Below, piece after piece: positions 16,944-24,940 of a DNA stretch of 64,000 bases. The notes below the pieces were generated by a model, which did not search any database, was not told the origin of the DNA, and worked only from the letters and a program-made list of their open reading frames with translations. The DNA is from Planococcus halocryophilus (GTDB lineage Bacteria > Bacillota > Bacilli > Bacillales_A > Planococcaceae), in contig NZ_CP016537.2 of NCBI RefSeq assembly GCF_001687585.2, positions 1,026,001 through 1,090,000 on the forward strand, given 5' to 3'. How positions within the stretch are numbered: position 1 is the stretch's first letter; the number at the start of each line of letters is the position of its first letter. A program made the position numbers and the translations under genes.

Positions 16944-18141
16944 TATTTGGTCAAAAAGACTCCATAAGTACACCGTTGAAGTTCAAAATTATTTGAAATA
17001 CATTGTGACAGGGCATATCGCCGTTGTTATGCTATTTGCTTTAGGCGCAGCGGGATTTGCATATAGTGAATGGATTCAAGACGTCCCACCGGAATTTCCA
17101 GGAGCGTTATTGCTTGCTGTAATTTTCGGCTTATTATTGGCGCTCAGTCCGCCGTCTACTTTATTAAAAGAAGCGGACATGGTGTATTTTTTACCATTGG
17201 AAAGCAAATTAGATGACTTTTTAAAACCGGCTTTAAGGTGGTCGTTTTTATCCCAATTGTATTTGCCCGTGATTGTTTTTATTGTTTCGTTGCCAATGGT
17301 GAATGCGTTATATGGTTTGTCGTCATCGTTTTTAATCGGTTTTCCGATTTTGCTGTTGCTGATCAAATGGTGGAACGTTCAAACAGAATTTGCTTTTCGG
17401 AAGCAGGGGGCAGGAGAGCAGGTCTGGCTTGACCGACTTATACGTTTTCTATTAGTTGGATTGTTTGTCTATTTTTATATAGAAGACTTATTAGTAGTCG
17501 CAGTCGTTATTTTGTTCATTATCATTTTTTATGGAAAATGGATTGGCCGTAAAGCAGTAGGGAAGCCTTTTGCTTACGAACATTTTATTGGGTTGGAAGA
17601 AAATCGCATGTTGCGTTTTTATCAATTCGCTAATTACTTTACCGATGTGCCTCATTTAAAAGGCAAAATAAAAGCAAGAACTTGGTTGAATTGGGTGTAT
17701 GGTTGGATCAAATCCGGTCCGAAAAATGCTCATTTGTATCTTGTGTGCAGAACCTTTATCCGCTCAGACGAATTGTTTTACTTATGGGTAAGGTTAACTG
17801 CGATTATAATGATAGGTGCTTGGTTTATTCCGTTTCAAATTGGAGTTGCTTTGTTTGCAGGCGCATTAGCATTTGCAACGGCGATTCAAATTTGGCAAGG
17901 GCTCACTCATACGCAGCATTTCCGAATGGATAATTTATTTCCGCTCACTCGTTTTAGCAGACAAGGAGCAGTTTGGAAGCTAATTATCGGACTACAATCA
18001 CTGCAGAGTTTAGTAGCCGCTGTAGTTATTCTTATACTAGGTAAACCTGTTACAGCATTGCTGACATTTGTCGTTATTTTAACCGTTTCATTAGTTACAG
18101 TTACTGTTTTGAAAAATAAAAATAAAAATAAAAAGAAATAA
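16927..18141 (+). CDS. ecsB: ABC transporter permease EcsB
   Basis: A 404-residue integral membrane protein with about eight hydrophobic helices. It is the partner of EcsA, recognised by overlap, position and family features such as IWSKRLHKYTVEVQNYLKYI at the start. The C-terminus is a run of Lys/Asn. In B. subtilis ecsC follows; here the next 740 bases hold no gene, only repeats and hairpins. Confidence 0.88.
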   Translation: MKNLHDIWSKRLHKYTVEVQNYLKYIVTGHIAVVMLFALGAAGFAYSEWIQDVPPEFPGALLLAVIFGLLLALSPPSTLLKEADMVYFLPLESKLDDFLKPALRWSFLSQLYLPVIVFIVSLPMVNALYGLSSSFLIGFPILLLLIKWWNVQTEFAFRKQGAGEQVWLDRLIRFLLVGLFVYFYIEDLLVVAVVILFIIIFYGKWIGRKAVGKPFAYEHFIGLEENRMLRFYQFANYFTDVPHLKGKIKARTWLNWVYGWIKSGPKNAHLYLVCRTFIRSDELFYLWVRLTAIIMIGAWFIPFQIGVALFAGALAFATAIQIWQGLTHTQHFRMDNLFPLTRFSRQGAVWKLIIGLQSLQSLVAAVVILILGKPVTALLTFVVILTVSLVTVTVLKNKNKNKKK

Positions 18142-18350
18142 AAATGGTGTAATAAATCTATTCCAATATCTCTTTATTTGTTGAATCCCGGTGAATTTCG
18201 TCATTATGGCTCATCACATCATGTTTTTAAACAAGAGATTTCCTAACTTGAAAATAGAACCACATGCTAGCGAAGTCGCGTCTACGAGCTTGCGCAGGAG
18301 CAATCGTCTTTGCTCTACCCAAAGCGACCAGAGCGATGTACGTTAATAAC

Positions 18351-18384
18351 AAAATGTAGATAACCTCTAGTTTGTCTACATTTT
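18351..18384 (+). terminator. Possible terminator downstream of ecsB
   Basis: AAAATGTAGA pairs perfectly with TCTACATTTT across a 14-base loop. The T run is short, and the hairpin lies 210 bases after the ecsB stop, so the role is uncertain. Confidence 0.4.
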
Positions 18385-18418
18385 AAAAGTTCAACATCTA
18401 AAAAAGATGTTGGACTTT
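18384..18418. repeat. AACATCT hairpin, copy 1
   Basis: AAGTTCAACATCT and AGATGTTGGACTT pair around an A-rich loop. The core is nearly the same as in the hairpin at 18838-18876, so the two flank the pair of GC-rich repeats. Confidence 0.6.
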
Positions 18419-18469
18419 CAGCTTGTAGACAAAAGAATAGTAATTCATTGTTTCGTATTTATATGGGAT

Positions 18470-18592
18470 CCTCCGCACCAAACGGACGCTTTCCGCGGAC
18501 GAAGCGCTGAGCCTCCTCGTCGCAAGCTCCTGCGGGGTCTCATCGCTCCGCTCTTCCGCAGGAGTCGCCGTTTGGTGCTCCGGACCCTTGAG
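18470..18592. repeat. GC-rich palindromic repeat, copy A
   Basis: The ends are inverted repeats (CACCAAACGG at 18477-18486 and CCGTTTGGTG near 18569-18578). An inner stem pairs CTCCTGCGG with CCGCAGGAG. The core contains CGCTTTCCGCGG, GAGCCTCCTCGTCG and CTGCGGGGTCTC. It is much more GC-rich than its surroundings. I recall similar unnamed repeats between genes of many Bacillaceae and Planococcaceae. Confidence 0.75.
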
Positions 18593-18683
18593 TAATGGGT
18601 TAAAAATATTTAGTATCGCTTTTATTAGTAGAAAATAAACAAAGATAATTTCCTTTGATATAAGCAAGAAGATTCCAATCGGG

Positions 18684-18797
18684 CTGGCCACGAAGAATCC
18701 TGTGGTACAGCGAAAGCTGAAGACCCCGCAGGAACGTCAGTGACGAGGAGGCTGAAGCTGAGCCCACGGAAAGCGAAGTGGCCAGCGCGGTTGGAGG
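18684..18797. repeat. GC-rich palindromic repeat, copy B (inverted relative to A)
   Basis: The reverse complement shares with copy A the core CGCTTTCCG, CAGCCTCCTCGTC and CCTGCGGGGTCT in the same order. Its ends form a different inverted repeat (CTGGCCAC near 18685 and GTGGCCAG near 18779). The inner stem TCCTGTGG/CCGCAGGA is kept by a G-U pair. Confidence 0.7.
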
Positions 18798-18837
18798 TTA
18801 TACACCGCTATTCACTTTAATGAGACTTTTTCTACAG

Positions 18838-18876
18838 TCTAAAAGCCCAACATCTAAAAAAAGATGTTGGGCTTTG
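18838..18876 (-). terminator. Terminator hairpin downstream of yhaA (AACATCT hairpin, copy 2)
   Basis: AAAAGCCCAACATCT and AGATGTTGGGCTTT pair around an A-rich loop; T-rich sequence follows on either strand. It lies just after the yhaA stop on the minus strand. Confidence 0.65.
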
Positions 18877-18879
18877 TTT

Positions 18880-20052
18880 TTATTCTTTATTAAAATGAAT
18901 GGCAGCTGAACCTAATGTTTTTGCGGCAATCAGCATGGCTTCTTCTTTGAAATCGAATTTCGGATGATGGTGCGGGTACACGTCTCCGTCAGGCATTGCA
19001 CCAGTGAAGAAGAAAGAACCAGGAATTTCCTCGAGGTAATAAGCAAAATCTTCGCCACCCATTTGAGGTGGGCAATCATAAACTTCGGTAACTCCTGGCA
19101 CGGTAGCTGCAATGTTGTTAACAAACAAAGTTTCGTTTTCGTGATTAATAACAGCAGAGTAGCCACGCTTGTAATTAAATTCGTAATCGCTGTTATTGGC
19201 CAAACTCGTTCCTTTAATCACACGCTCCATCTCAGTTTCCATTAAGCTTCGAACATCTTCTTTAAATGTGCGAACTGTTCCCGATAATACCGCTTGGTCA
19301 GCAATAATATTGAATGGATTTTGTGCAACAAACGAACCGATGGATAACACGGCGGATTCTAATGGATCTACCCGTCTAGATACTAAAGTTTGAAGATTAG
19401 AGACAATTTGAGAACCTACTACCACAGCATCTATCGTTTCATGAGGACTTGCGCCGTGACCTCCTCGACCTTGTACTTTTAGCGTGAAGCTATCTGCAGC
19501 TGCCATGAGCGGGCCGACACGTGTATCAATTCGACCAAATGGCGTCATAGACCAAAGGTGAGTACCGAAAATGGCATCAACTCCATCAAGAACTCCAGCT
19601 GAAATCATCGATTTTGCGCCACCAGGCACAAGTTCTTCGGCATGTTGATGGATTAATACATAGGTTCCTGCCAATTCATCACGCATATCAAAAAGTGTTT
19701 TACCGAGTACTAAAAGAGTAGCTGTGTGGCCGTCATGCCCACAAGCGTGCATGACGCCATCAACAGTAGAACGGTAAGGTATATTTTCTTTTTGATCTTG
19801 GATTGGCAAGGCATCAAAATCGGCACGTAAAGCTACAGTTTTACCAGGTTTTGCTCCTTTAATCGTAGCAACAACACCATTCCCGCCAACATTTCCTTTC
19901 ACATCAACCCCTAATTTTTCATAATAAGAGAGAATATAACGAGCTGTTTCAGTTTCATGAAAAGATGGCTCAGGGTTCATGTGCAAGTGTCGACGAATCT
20001 CCACCATTTCTGGGTAAGCAGCATCTAAGGCTGCGTATAATTTAGTGTTCAT
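18880..20052 (-). CDS. yhaA: M20 family amidohydrolase YhaA
   Basis: A 390-residue metallohydrolase of the N-acyl-amino-acid amidohydrolase/aminoacylase group (M20D). Metal-binding features are HACGHDGH at residues 102-109, the acidic pair in HQHAEE (135-140), a His in TRVGPLMAAADSF-GRGGHGASPH, and HHHPKFDF near the C-terminus. MGGEDFAYYL is a family signature. It probably releases amino acids from N-acyl forms, but the physiological substrate is unknown. AAAGGAG precedes the ATG. The position after the ecs genes matches B. subtilis yhaA. Confidence 0.88.
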   Translation of the reverse strand: MNTKLYAALDAAYPEMVEIRRHLHMNPEPSFHETETARYILSYYEKLGVDVKGNVGGNGVVATIKGAKPGKTVALRADFDALPIQDQKENIPYRSTVDGVMHACGHDGHTATLLVLGKTLFDMRDELAGTYVLIHQHAEELVPGGAKSMISAGVLDGVDAIFGTHLWSMTPFGRIDTRVGPLMAAADSFTLKVQGRGGHGASPHETIDAVVVGSQIVSNLQTLVSRRVDPLESAVLSIGSFVAQNPFNIIADQAVLSGTVRTFKEDVRSLMETEMERVIKGTSLANNSDYEFNYKRGYSAVINHENETLFVNNIAATVPGVTEVYDCPPQMGGEDFAYYLEEIPGSFFFTGAMPDGDVYPHHHPKFDFKEEAMLIAAKTLGSAAIHFNKE

Positions 20053-20143
20053 ATGTAGAACTCCTTTTTTCGTTTAAGCATATCACAAAAAATTCCGAAT
20101 ATGCGAATGGGTGAATATTGGTACGAAGTTTATGTGAACAAAG

Positions 20144-20190
20144 AAAAAGACATAGCTCTCTCTGGAAAACAGAGAGAGCTATGTCTTTTT
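20144..20190 (-). terminator. Terminator of the antiporter gene (can act on both strands)
   Basis: AAAGACATAGCTCTCTCT pairs with AGAGAGAGCTATGTCTTT around GGAAAAC, with T runs on both strands. Confidence 0.85.
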
Positions 20191-20195
20191 AGTTA

Positions 20196-21191
20196 TTAAT
20201 AAGTAAAGTTTAAATAAGATGCTGCAAAGTACACAATGAGAATAATCACTGATGGGATTGTATAAGATAAGGTTGATGCACTTTCTTTTCGATAAAGTGA
20301 AAACAAAGCCAACAACGACATAATGAGTACACCCACAGCGATTATCATATTCGCCCCAGATACATCTAACATAATCGGTCCTGCAGTATAAACAGGGTCA
20401 GACAGTGCAAGAATAATCATATTGAAAATATTGCTCCCGAGAATTGCGCCGACAGCCATATTGACATTGTTCAATCGCAACGCAATAAAAACAGAAATAG
20501 CTTCTGGCAAGGATGTTGCAGCCGCAATCAAGAAACTACCAATGAAACTTGATCCAATGCCAGTAATAATCGCAATTTGGTCTCCCGTAATCGATAAAGC
20601 AGTACCCGCTGCTAAAATAACTAAAGCGGCGATGATGAAACGAACAATTGCGGCTTTAGGTGATAACGAAGCACTTGGATTGTCGGGTTCTTCTTCTGAT
20701 TCTACAATGGCTTCTGCTTCAGGGTCTAATGAAGGAAGTTTGTTTATAACCACCATCCCAATAATATAGGTAACGGCGATTAACAACGCGTCCAGTCCAA
20801 CGCCAAAGATTTGCGTATCTAGGCGGAGTAAAAGAGCCATAACAACCAGAACCGTTAAAAAAACCCCAAGGAGGGCTGTGTAAATATTGTTGCGTGAAGC
20901 TCGGTTTAAAATTTGTCGTCTTCTAAGAAGAAAATCGAATCCTGCAAGAATAAACAAATTGAACAAATTCGAGCCAATCATGTTCCCAACAGCAATATCC
21001 GCATTGCCAATGGCTGCTGCTGAGAAACTAGTTGATACTTCGGGAAGGGAAGTCGCACCTGCCAAAAGTAGCGTACCAACCATCATGCCGCCCATAGCCG
21101 TTTTTGAACTAATGACATCGGCGTATTGAGATAGTTTGATAGATGCGAACACAGTAAGTGCCGCTGCTAATATGAAAATAACAAAAACCAA
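20196..21191 (-). CDS. Sodium/calcium antiporter of the CaCA family
   Basis: A 331-residue membrane protein with two homologous halves of about five helices, the YrbG-type layout. Each half carries the ion-binding signature: GATSLPEVSTS with GNMIGSNLFN in the first, AATSLPEAISVF with GAILGSNIFN in the second. The glutamates after SLP are expected to bind Ca2+ or Na+. The acidic linker (ESEEEPDNPSASLSPK) joins the halves. The start is probably TTG at 21189-21191, eight bases after GGAGG; an upstream GTG lies before that site. It is not at this place in B. subtilis. Confidence 0.82.
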   Translation of the reverse strand: MVFVIFILAAALTVFASIKLSQYADVISSKTAMGGMMVGTLLLAGATSLPEVSTSFSAAAIGNADIAVGNMIGSNLFNLFILAGFDFLLRRRQILNRASRNNIYTALLGVFLTVLVVMALLLRLDTQIFGVGLDALLIAVTYIIGMVVINKLPSLDPEAEAIVESEEEPDNPSASLSPKAAIVRFIIAALVILAAGTALSITGDQIAIITGIGSSFIGSFLIAAATSLPEAISVFIALRLNNVNMAVGAILGSNIFNMIILALSDPVYTAGPIMLDVSGANMIIAVGVLIMSLLALFSLYRKESASTLSYTIPSVIILIVYFAASYLNFTY

Positions 21192-21212
21192 ATAATTTTC
21201 CTCCTTAACTAA

Positions 21213-21234
21213 CACCCCATAAGTGTATGGGGTG
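21213..21234. other. Intergenic hairpin between hmoB and the antiporter gene
   Basis: CACCCCATA and TATGGGGTG pair perfectly around AGTG, with no T run. It sits between the hmoB stop and the antiporter start on the same strand, so it may affect read-through or RNA stability. Confidence 0.45.
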
Positions 21235-21240
21235 AGGTGA

Positions 21241-21753
21241 TCATTCTTCTTCTGGTTTTGCTCGGTAAGTGCTGATATGAGATACGCCAGAGAAAATGTT
21301 TAGTCGCTGTGCACTTGTCTCAGCTTCTGGTTTAGCAGAATGAGCTTTTGCAAATGCTTGAGATTCTTTCCACTTTTCATAAAAAGTTGGAGATTCCCAT
21401 TCGGTCAAAACAATATACGTATCTGAATCGAGTGGTCTTAGAACACGAAAAGCAACATATCCAGGTTCATTTTCAATAGCACCTGCTCTATTTTTAAAAC
21501 GATGTTCGAAGACAGGACGGCCTTCATCAGAAACCGGAATATTATTTAAAACAAAATATCCTTTTTCTTTGAACTCTCCTGTTCCATCAACAACCTCATA
21601 GCGACGAGGTGTTTGGAAAATCGTTTTGTCTTTTGTTTCATGGATCACTAAAGTAGTCCCTTCACCTTGCATGACTACCATATTCTCTTCTGGGTGGTTA
21701 TCACGCATTTTTTTCATAAAATCATATGTTCCAGTGGTCATGTAAAAATTCAT
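21241..21753 (-). CDS. hmoB: Haem-degrading monooxygenase HmoB (YhgC)
   Basis: A 170-residue protein with a C-terminal antibiotic-biosynthesis-monooxygenase (ABM) fold. FVLNNIPVSDEGRPVFEHRFKNR opens that domain (the family's substrate region) and TYIVLTEWESPTFYEKWKES is characteristic of haem-degrading IsdG-like enzymes. B. subtilis HmoB (YhgC) breaks down haem to release iron. AGGAGGGG precedes the ATG; the long upstream open frame overlaps the regulatory region and is not coding. It is divergent from hemE, as expected for haem turnover. Confidence 0.85.
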   Translation of the reverse strand: MNFYMTTGTYDFMKKMRDNHPEENMVVMQGEGTTLVIHETKDKTIFQTPRRYEVVDGTGEFKEKGYFVLNNIPVSDEGRPVFEHRFKNRAGAIENEPGYVAFRVLRPLDSDTYIVLTEWESPTFYEKWKESQAFAKAHSAKPEAETSAQRLNIFSGVSHISTYRAKPEEE

Positions 21754-21770
21754 TAAAACCCCTCCTAAGT

Positions 21771-21794
21771 AAGTATATACACTATTATATACTT
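21771..21794 (-). promoter_or_regulatory. Palindromic operator candidate over the hmoB -10 region
   Basis: AAGTATATA and TATATACTT form a perfect 9-bp inverted repeat around CACTAT. On the minus strand the palindrome contains TATAAT, the likely -10 element of hmoB, so a bound repressor would block transcription. Confidence 0.5.
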
Positions 21795-21855
21795 CCCTAT
21801 TGAAAACTACATGAAACAGGTTTGTCAAACAAGTGAAAAGAGAAGCGTCAAATTT

Positions 21856-21884
21856 ATGACAAATGCGCTTGGAATCTATACAAT
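21856..21884 (+). promoter_or_regulatory. Promoter of hemE-hemH
   Basis: ATGACA and TACAAT are separated by 17 bp, 78 bases before the hemE start. This fits a SigA promoter. Confidence 0.6.
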
Positions 21885-21895
21885 ATAGTACGGAA

Positions 21896-21912
21896 CGTCT
21901 ATAGTATAGACG
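21896..21912 (+). promoter_or_regulatory. Palindromic operator candidate just downstream of the hemE promoter
   Basis: CGTCTATA-G-TATAGACG is a perfect 17-base palindrome at about +5 to +21 relative to the predicted transcription start. It differs from the hmoB palindrome. Confidence 0.5.
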
Positions 21913-21961
21913 GATATAGGTAGACAAAAGTAGAGTAGCACTTTGAAGGGATGAAACATTC

Positions 21962-23008
21962 ATGACATTTAATGATACTTATCTTCGCGCAGCCCGTGGA
22001 GAAAAAACAGATCACGTACCCGTTTGGTATATGAGACAAGCTGGACGTTCGCAACCTGAATACCGCAAAATAAAAGAAAAATATTCATTAGAAGAAATCA
22101 CGCACCAGCCAGAGCTATGCGCCTATGTAACAAAGCTTCCAGTAGATCAATACAACAACGATGCAGCAATTCTTTACAAAGACATCGTGACGCCATTGCC
22201 TGCAATCGGTGTCGACGTAAAAATCAAATCTGGAATTGGCCCTGTTATCGATAACCCAATTCGCACGATGGCGGATATCGAACGTTTAGGGGAAATCAAT
22301 CCAGAACAAGACGTCGACTATGTTCTTGAAACAATTCGTTTGTTAACGCAAGAGCAATTAAATGTACCATTGATCGGGTTTTCTGGTGCGCCTTTCACGT
22401 TAGCCAGCTATATGATTGAAGGCGGACCTTCTAAGAGTTACAACAAAACAAAAGCGATGATGGTGTCAGAACCAGCGATGTGGTTTGCATTAATGGATAA
22501 ATTAGCTGACACAATCATTCCTTATGTAAAAGCTCAGATTAAAGCAGGAGCAAAAGCAATACAAATTTTCGATTCATGGGTTGGCGCTTTAAACGTTGAA
22601 GATTACCGTATTTTCATCAAACCAGTAATGGATCGTATTTTCGCTGAATTGCGTACAGAAAATGTCCCGTTGACGATTTTTGGCGTAGGGGCAAGTCACT
22701 TAGCGAAAGAATGGCACGAACTTCCGGTTGATGTCGTAGGTCTAGATTGGCGCTTGCCGATTTCAGAAGCACGTTCAATGGGATTAACAAAAACCTTGCA
22801 AGGCAATTTAGATCCTTCTTATTTATTGGCAGACTGGTCAGTTATCGAAGAACGCACGAAAAAGATTTTAGATATGGGTATGCAAAATGATGGCTACATT
22901 TTTAACCTTGGCCATGGCGTTTTCCCAGAAGTTAATCCAGATACACTGAAACGCTTAACTTCATTTGTTCATGAATACAGTGCTGCACACAAAAGTAATT
23001 TAAAATAA
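21962..23008 (+). CDS. hemE: Uroporphyrinogen decarboxylase HemE
   Basis: A 348-residue cytosolic enzyme that converts uroporphyrinogen III to coproporphyrinogen III. The N-terminal signature [16 protein letters not shown] (about residues 20-35) carries the substrate-binding arginines, and [17 protein letters not shown] (about 140-156) is the second family signature. [12 protein letters not shown] lies near the C-terminus. hemH follows after 25 bases, so both are in one transcript. The full length is normal for the family. Confidence 0.95.
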   Translation: MTFNDTYLRAARGEKTDHVPVWYMRQAGRSQPEYRKIKEKYSLEEITHQPELCAYVTKLPVDQYNNDAAILYKDIVTPLPAIGVDVKIKSGIGPVIDNPIRTMADIERLGEINPEQDVDYVLETIRLLTQEQLNVPLIGFSGAPFTLASYMIEGGPSKSYNKTKAMMVSEPAMWFALMDKLADTIIPYVKAQIKAGAKAIQIFDSWVGALNVEDYRIFIKPVMDRIFAELRTENVPLTIFGVGASHLAKEWHELPVDVVGLDWRLPISEARSMGLTKTLQGNLDPSYLLADWSVIEERTKKILDMGMQNDGYIFNLGHGVFPEVNPDTLKRLTSFVHEYSAAHKSNLK

Positions 23009-23033
23009 GTACAAAACTTACGTAGAGGTGATT

Positions 23034-23960
23034 ATGTTGAAGAAGAAAATGGGATTATTAGTTATGGCATATGGTACGCCATACTCAGAAGAAGATATTG
23101 AACGTTATTATACACATATTCGTCGTGGGCGTAAGCCGAGTGAAGAAAGTCTTGAAGACTTAAAGAGCCGCTACAAAGCAATTGGTGGTATTTCGCCACT
23201 TGCGAAAATTACATTAGACCAAGCAAATGGTCTATGTGATCGTTTAAATGAAGTTCAAGATGACATTGAATTCACTATGTACCTTGGTCTCAAGCACATC
23301 GAGCCGTTTGTAGAAGACGGCGTTGAAGAAATGAAAAAAGATGGTATTACAGAAGCGGTTTCAATCGTTTTAGCACCGCATTTCTCAACTTTTTCTGTAA
23401 AATCCTATAATGGACGCGCAGCAGAAGCGGCTGAAAAAGCAGGCATTTCGTTAACTTCGGTTGAAAGCTGGTACAAAGAACCGAAATTCATCCAATACTG
23501 GACTGAAAAAGTAAATGCAGCATTTGCTGAAATGTCAGAAGAAGAACGCGCGAAATCATGCTTAATCGTATCTGCACATTCATTGCCAGAGAAGATTATT
23601 GCAAATGGAGACCCATACCCAGACCAATTAAAAGAAACGGCTGAAATGATTCAACAAGCGACAGGCGTTGAAAACGTAGAAGTCGGCTGGCAAAGTGCTG
23701 GGCAAACAGGTGAACCGTGGATTGGACCAGATGTTCAAGACTTAACACGTGATTTGTTTGAACAAAAAGGCTATACATCTTTTGTTTACACCCCAGTTGG
23801 ATTTGTAACAGATCATTTAGAAGTTCTTTTTGATAATGATTACGAATGTAAAGTAGTGTGCGATGACATCGGGGCAACTTACCGTCGTCCAGAAATGCCA
23901 AACGTACAGCCATTATTTATCGATGCATTAACTGATGTAGTTTTGCGTGAGTTAGCTTAA
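23034..23960 (+). CDS. hemH: Coproporphyrin ferrochelatase HemH (CpfC)
   Basis: A 308-residue soluble chelatase that inserts Fe2+. In Firmicutes the substrate is coproporphyrin [24 protein letters not shown] near the start, [11 protein letters not shown] with the metal-binding His, [12 protein letters not shown] and [14 protein letters not shown] with the catalytic Glu are all conserved. I start at ATG 23034 after GAGGTGA; a GTG at 23028 lies in that site. hemY, which follows in B. subtilis, is absent here. Confidence 0.94.
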   Translation: MLKKKMGLLVMAYGTPYSEEDIERYYTHIRRGRKPSEESLEDLKSRYKAIGGISPLAKITLDQANGLCDRLNEVQDDIEFTMYLGLKHIEPFVEDGVEEMKKDGITEAVSIVLAPHFSTFSVKSYNGRAAEAAEKAGISLTSVESWYKEPKFIQYWTEKVNAAFAEMSEEERAKSCLIVSAHSLPEKIIANGDPYPDQLKETAEMIQQATGVENVEVGWQSAGQTGEPWIGPDVQDLTRDLFEQKGYTSFVYTPVGFVTDHLEVLFDNDYECKVVCDDIGATYRRPEMPNVQPLFIDALTDVVLRELA

Positions 23961-24007
23961 TAAGGATGACGAGTGACCTAGTCTTCCTATGATAAGGAGA
24001 AATAGTT

Positions 24008-24478
24008 ATGAAAAAACTTGCATGGCTTGGATTGCCATTATTACTACTAGCTGCCTGTGGATCAGGAGAAGCAGAATCTTCTGGTACAGGTCCTCAAGTA
24101 GAAGAAGTAATGGTAGCATTTAATACAGGCACACAGGCAGAGCCGGCCCAAGATATCGTCTTATCCGTTACAGTGACGCAAGCCGATGAAGCTGTGGAAG
24201 ACGCAGATGAAGTTGTTTATGAAGTATGGCAATCAGGTGATCGCAATAATAGCGAGATGATTCCAGCGGAGCACACGGAAAATGGTATTTATGAAGCACA
24301 AACGAGTTTTAAAGAAGAAGGTTTGTATTATATGCAAGCACACACGACAGCGCGTTCGTTACATGTAATGCCAAAACAAGAAATAACCGTTGGCGATCCT
24401 GATCCAGCCTCAATCGTTTCTGATGACAGTGATGATGCACAAGGTATGGATAAAATGGAAGACCATTCCGGACATTAA
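24008..24478 (+). CDS. FixH/YtkA-like lipoprotein
   Basis: A 156-residue lipoprotein. The signal peptide has a lipobox ending in Cys17 (LLLLAAC). The mature part resembles a YtkA/FixH-like beta-sandwich: it contains DIVLSVTVTQADEAVEDADEV and ends a strand with YYMQAHTTARSLHVMP. The tail GMDKMEDHSGH is rich in His, Met and Asp and could bind copper or another metal. It follows hemH after 47 bases. A role in cytochrome oxidase metal supply is possible but only inferred. Confidence 0.7.
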   Translation: MKKLAWLGLPLLLLAACGSGEAESSGTGPQVEEVMVAFNTGTQAEPAQDIVLSVTVTQADEAVEDADEVVYEVWQSGDRNNSEMIPAEHTENGIYEAQTSFKEEGLYYMQAHTTARSLHVMPKQEITVGDPDPASIVSDDSDDAQGMDKMEDHSGH

Positions 24479-24482
24479 TACA

Positions 24483-24516
24483 GAAAAAAGACATCGCTTT
24501 GGCGGTGTCTTTTTTA
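24483..24516 (+). terminator. Terminator of the lipoprotein gene
   Basis: AAAAAAGACATCGC pairs with GCGGTGTCTTTTTT (one G-U pair). Confidence 0.85.
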
Positions 24517-24612
24517 AAAAAAATTTTAGCGGCTTAGCGATGTTGAAGTAGTTTGCTGTTATGGTACAGAAAGTGTGAATGTTTTCTAAGGGACCTTCGA
24601 GCAATAGAACAT

Positions 24613-24649
24613 AAAAAACGAAGCGGCGCTCATTAGAGCCGCTTCGTTT
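24613..24649 (-). terminator. Terminator of yhfH
   Basis: On the minus strand AACGAAGCGGCTC and GAGCGCCGCTTCGTT pair (a two-base bulge) and are followed by six T residues. Confidence 0.75.
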
Positions 24650-24670
24650 AATCATTAGTTTTAGCTGATT

Positions 24671-24796
24671 TTATAAATTATTGCAAGAATCACATTGAGT
24701 ACCATAACATTCATGCTGCTCTTCCATTTTTTCTCCACATGACACGCACTGTTTCGGGGGCAAGTTCTTGAAAAATTCAACTACGTTTTCAATCAT
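24671..24796 (-). CDS. yhfH: YhfH-like zinc-ribbon miniprotein (41 residues)
   Basis: This short gene encodes MIENVVEFFKNLPPKQCVSC... and ends QCDSCNNL. CxxC pairs at residues 17/20 and 35/38, plus Cys30, suggest a small zinc site. The sequence FFKNLPPK-C-x-x-C-G...EEQHECYG matches the YhfH miniprotein family as I remember it from Bacillus. AAGGAG lies nine bases before the chosen ATG; an ATG three codons upstream overlaps that site. It is next to lplJ, like B. subtilis yhfH near yhfJ. A strong terminator follows. Function unknown. Confidence 0.78.
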   Translation of the reverse strand: MIENVVEFFKNLPPKQCVSCGEKMEEQHECYGTQCDSCNNL

Positions 24797-24883
24797 AACT
24801 TCCATCTCCTTTTTGTTATAGTACTGTTGGTGTTTAAAACAGTGTATTATAACAGTTCGGATTCGTCAACCCTAAATAGTGAA

Positions 24884-24912
24884 TTTATTTAAATAATCCG
24901 TTAAACTATAGT
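24884..24912 (+). promoter_or_regulatory. Possible promoter of lplJ
   Basis: TTTATT and TATAGT are 17 bp apart, about 29 bases before the lplJ start. The -35 box is weak. Confidence 0.4.
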
Positions 24913-24940
24913 AAGGAAGATAGTTAAAAGGAGAGAGATT

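Larger units (their letters stand above)
18142..18879. other. 738-base gene-free region with repeats and hairpins
   Basis: No credible coding region. In order it holds: AT-rich sequence (18142-18240); a GC-richer stretch (about 18250-18345) that may be a degraded repeat; a hairpin (18351-18384); an AACATCT hairpin (18384-18418); a GC-rich palindromic element (about 18470-18592); AT-rich spacer; an inverted relative of that element (about 18684-18797); and a second AACATCT hairpin (18838-18876). In B. subtilis ecsC would be here. Confidence 0.8.

Noticed and set aside
18398..18691. Open frames on both strands through the GC-rich repeat (18398-18691 minus, 18407-18595 plus)
   Set aside because: They follow the palindromic repeat, have no ribosome binding site and give low-complexity peptides.
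21754..21963. N-terminal extension of hmoB by 70 residues
   Set aside because: It overlaps the hmoB promoter palindrome, and the ATG at 21753 has AGGAGGGG.
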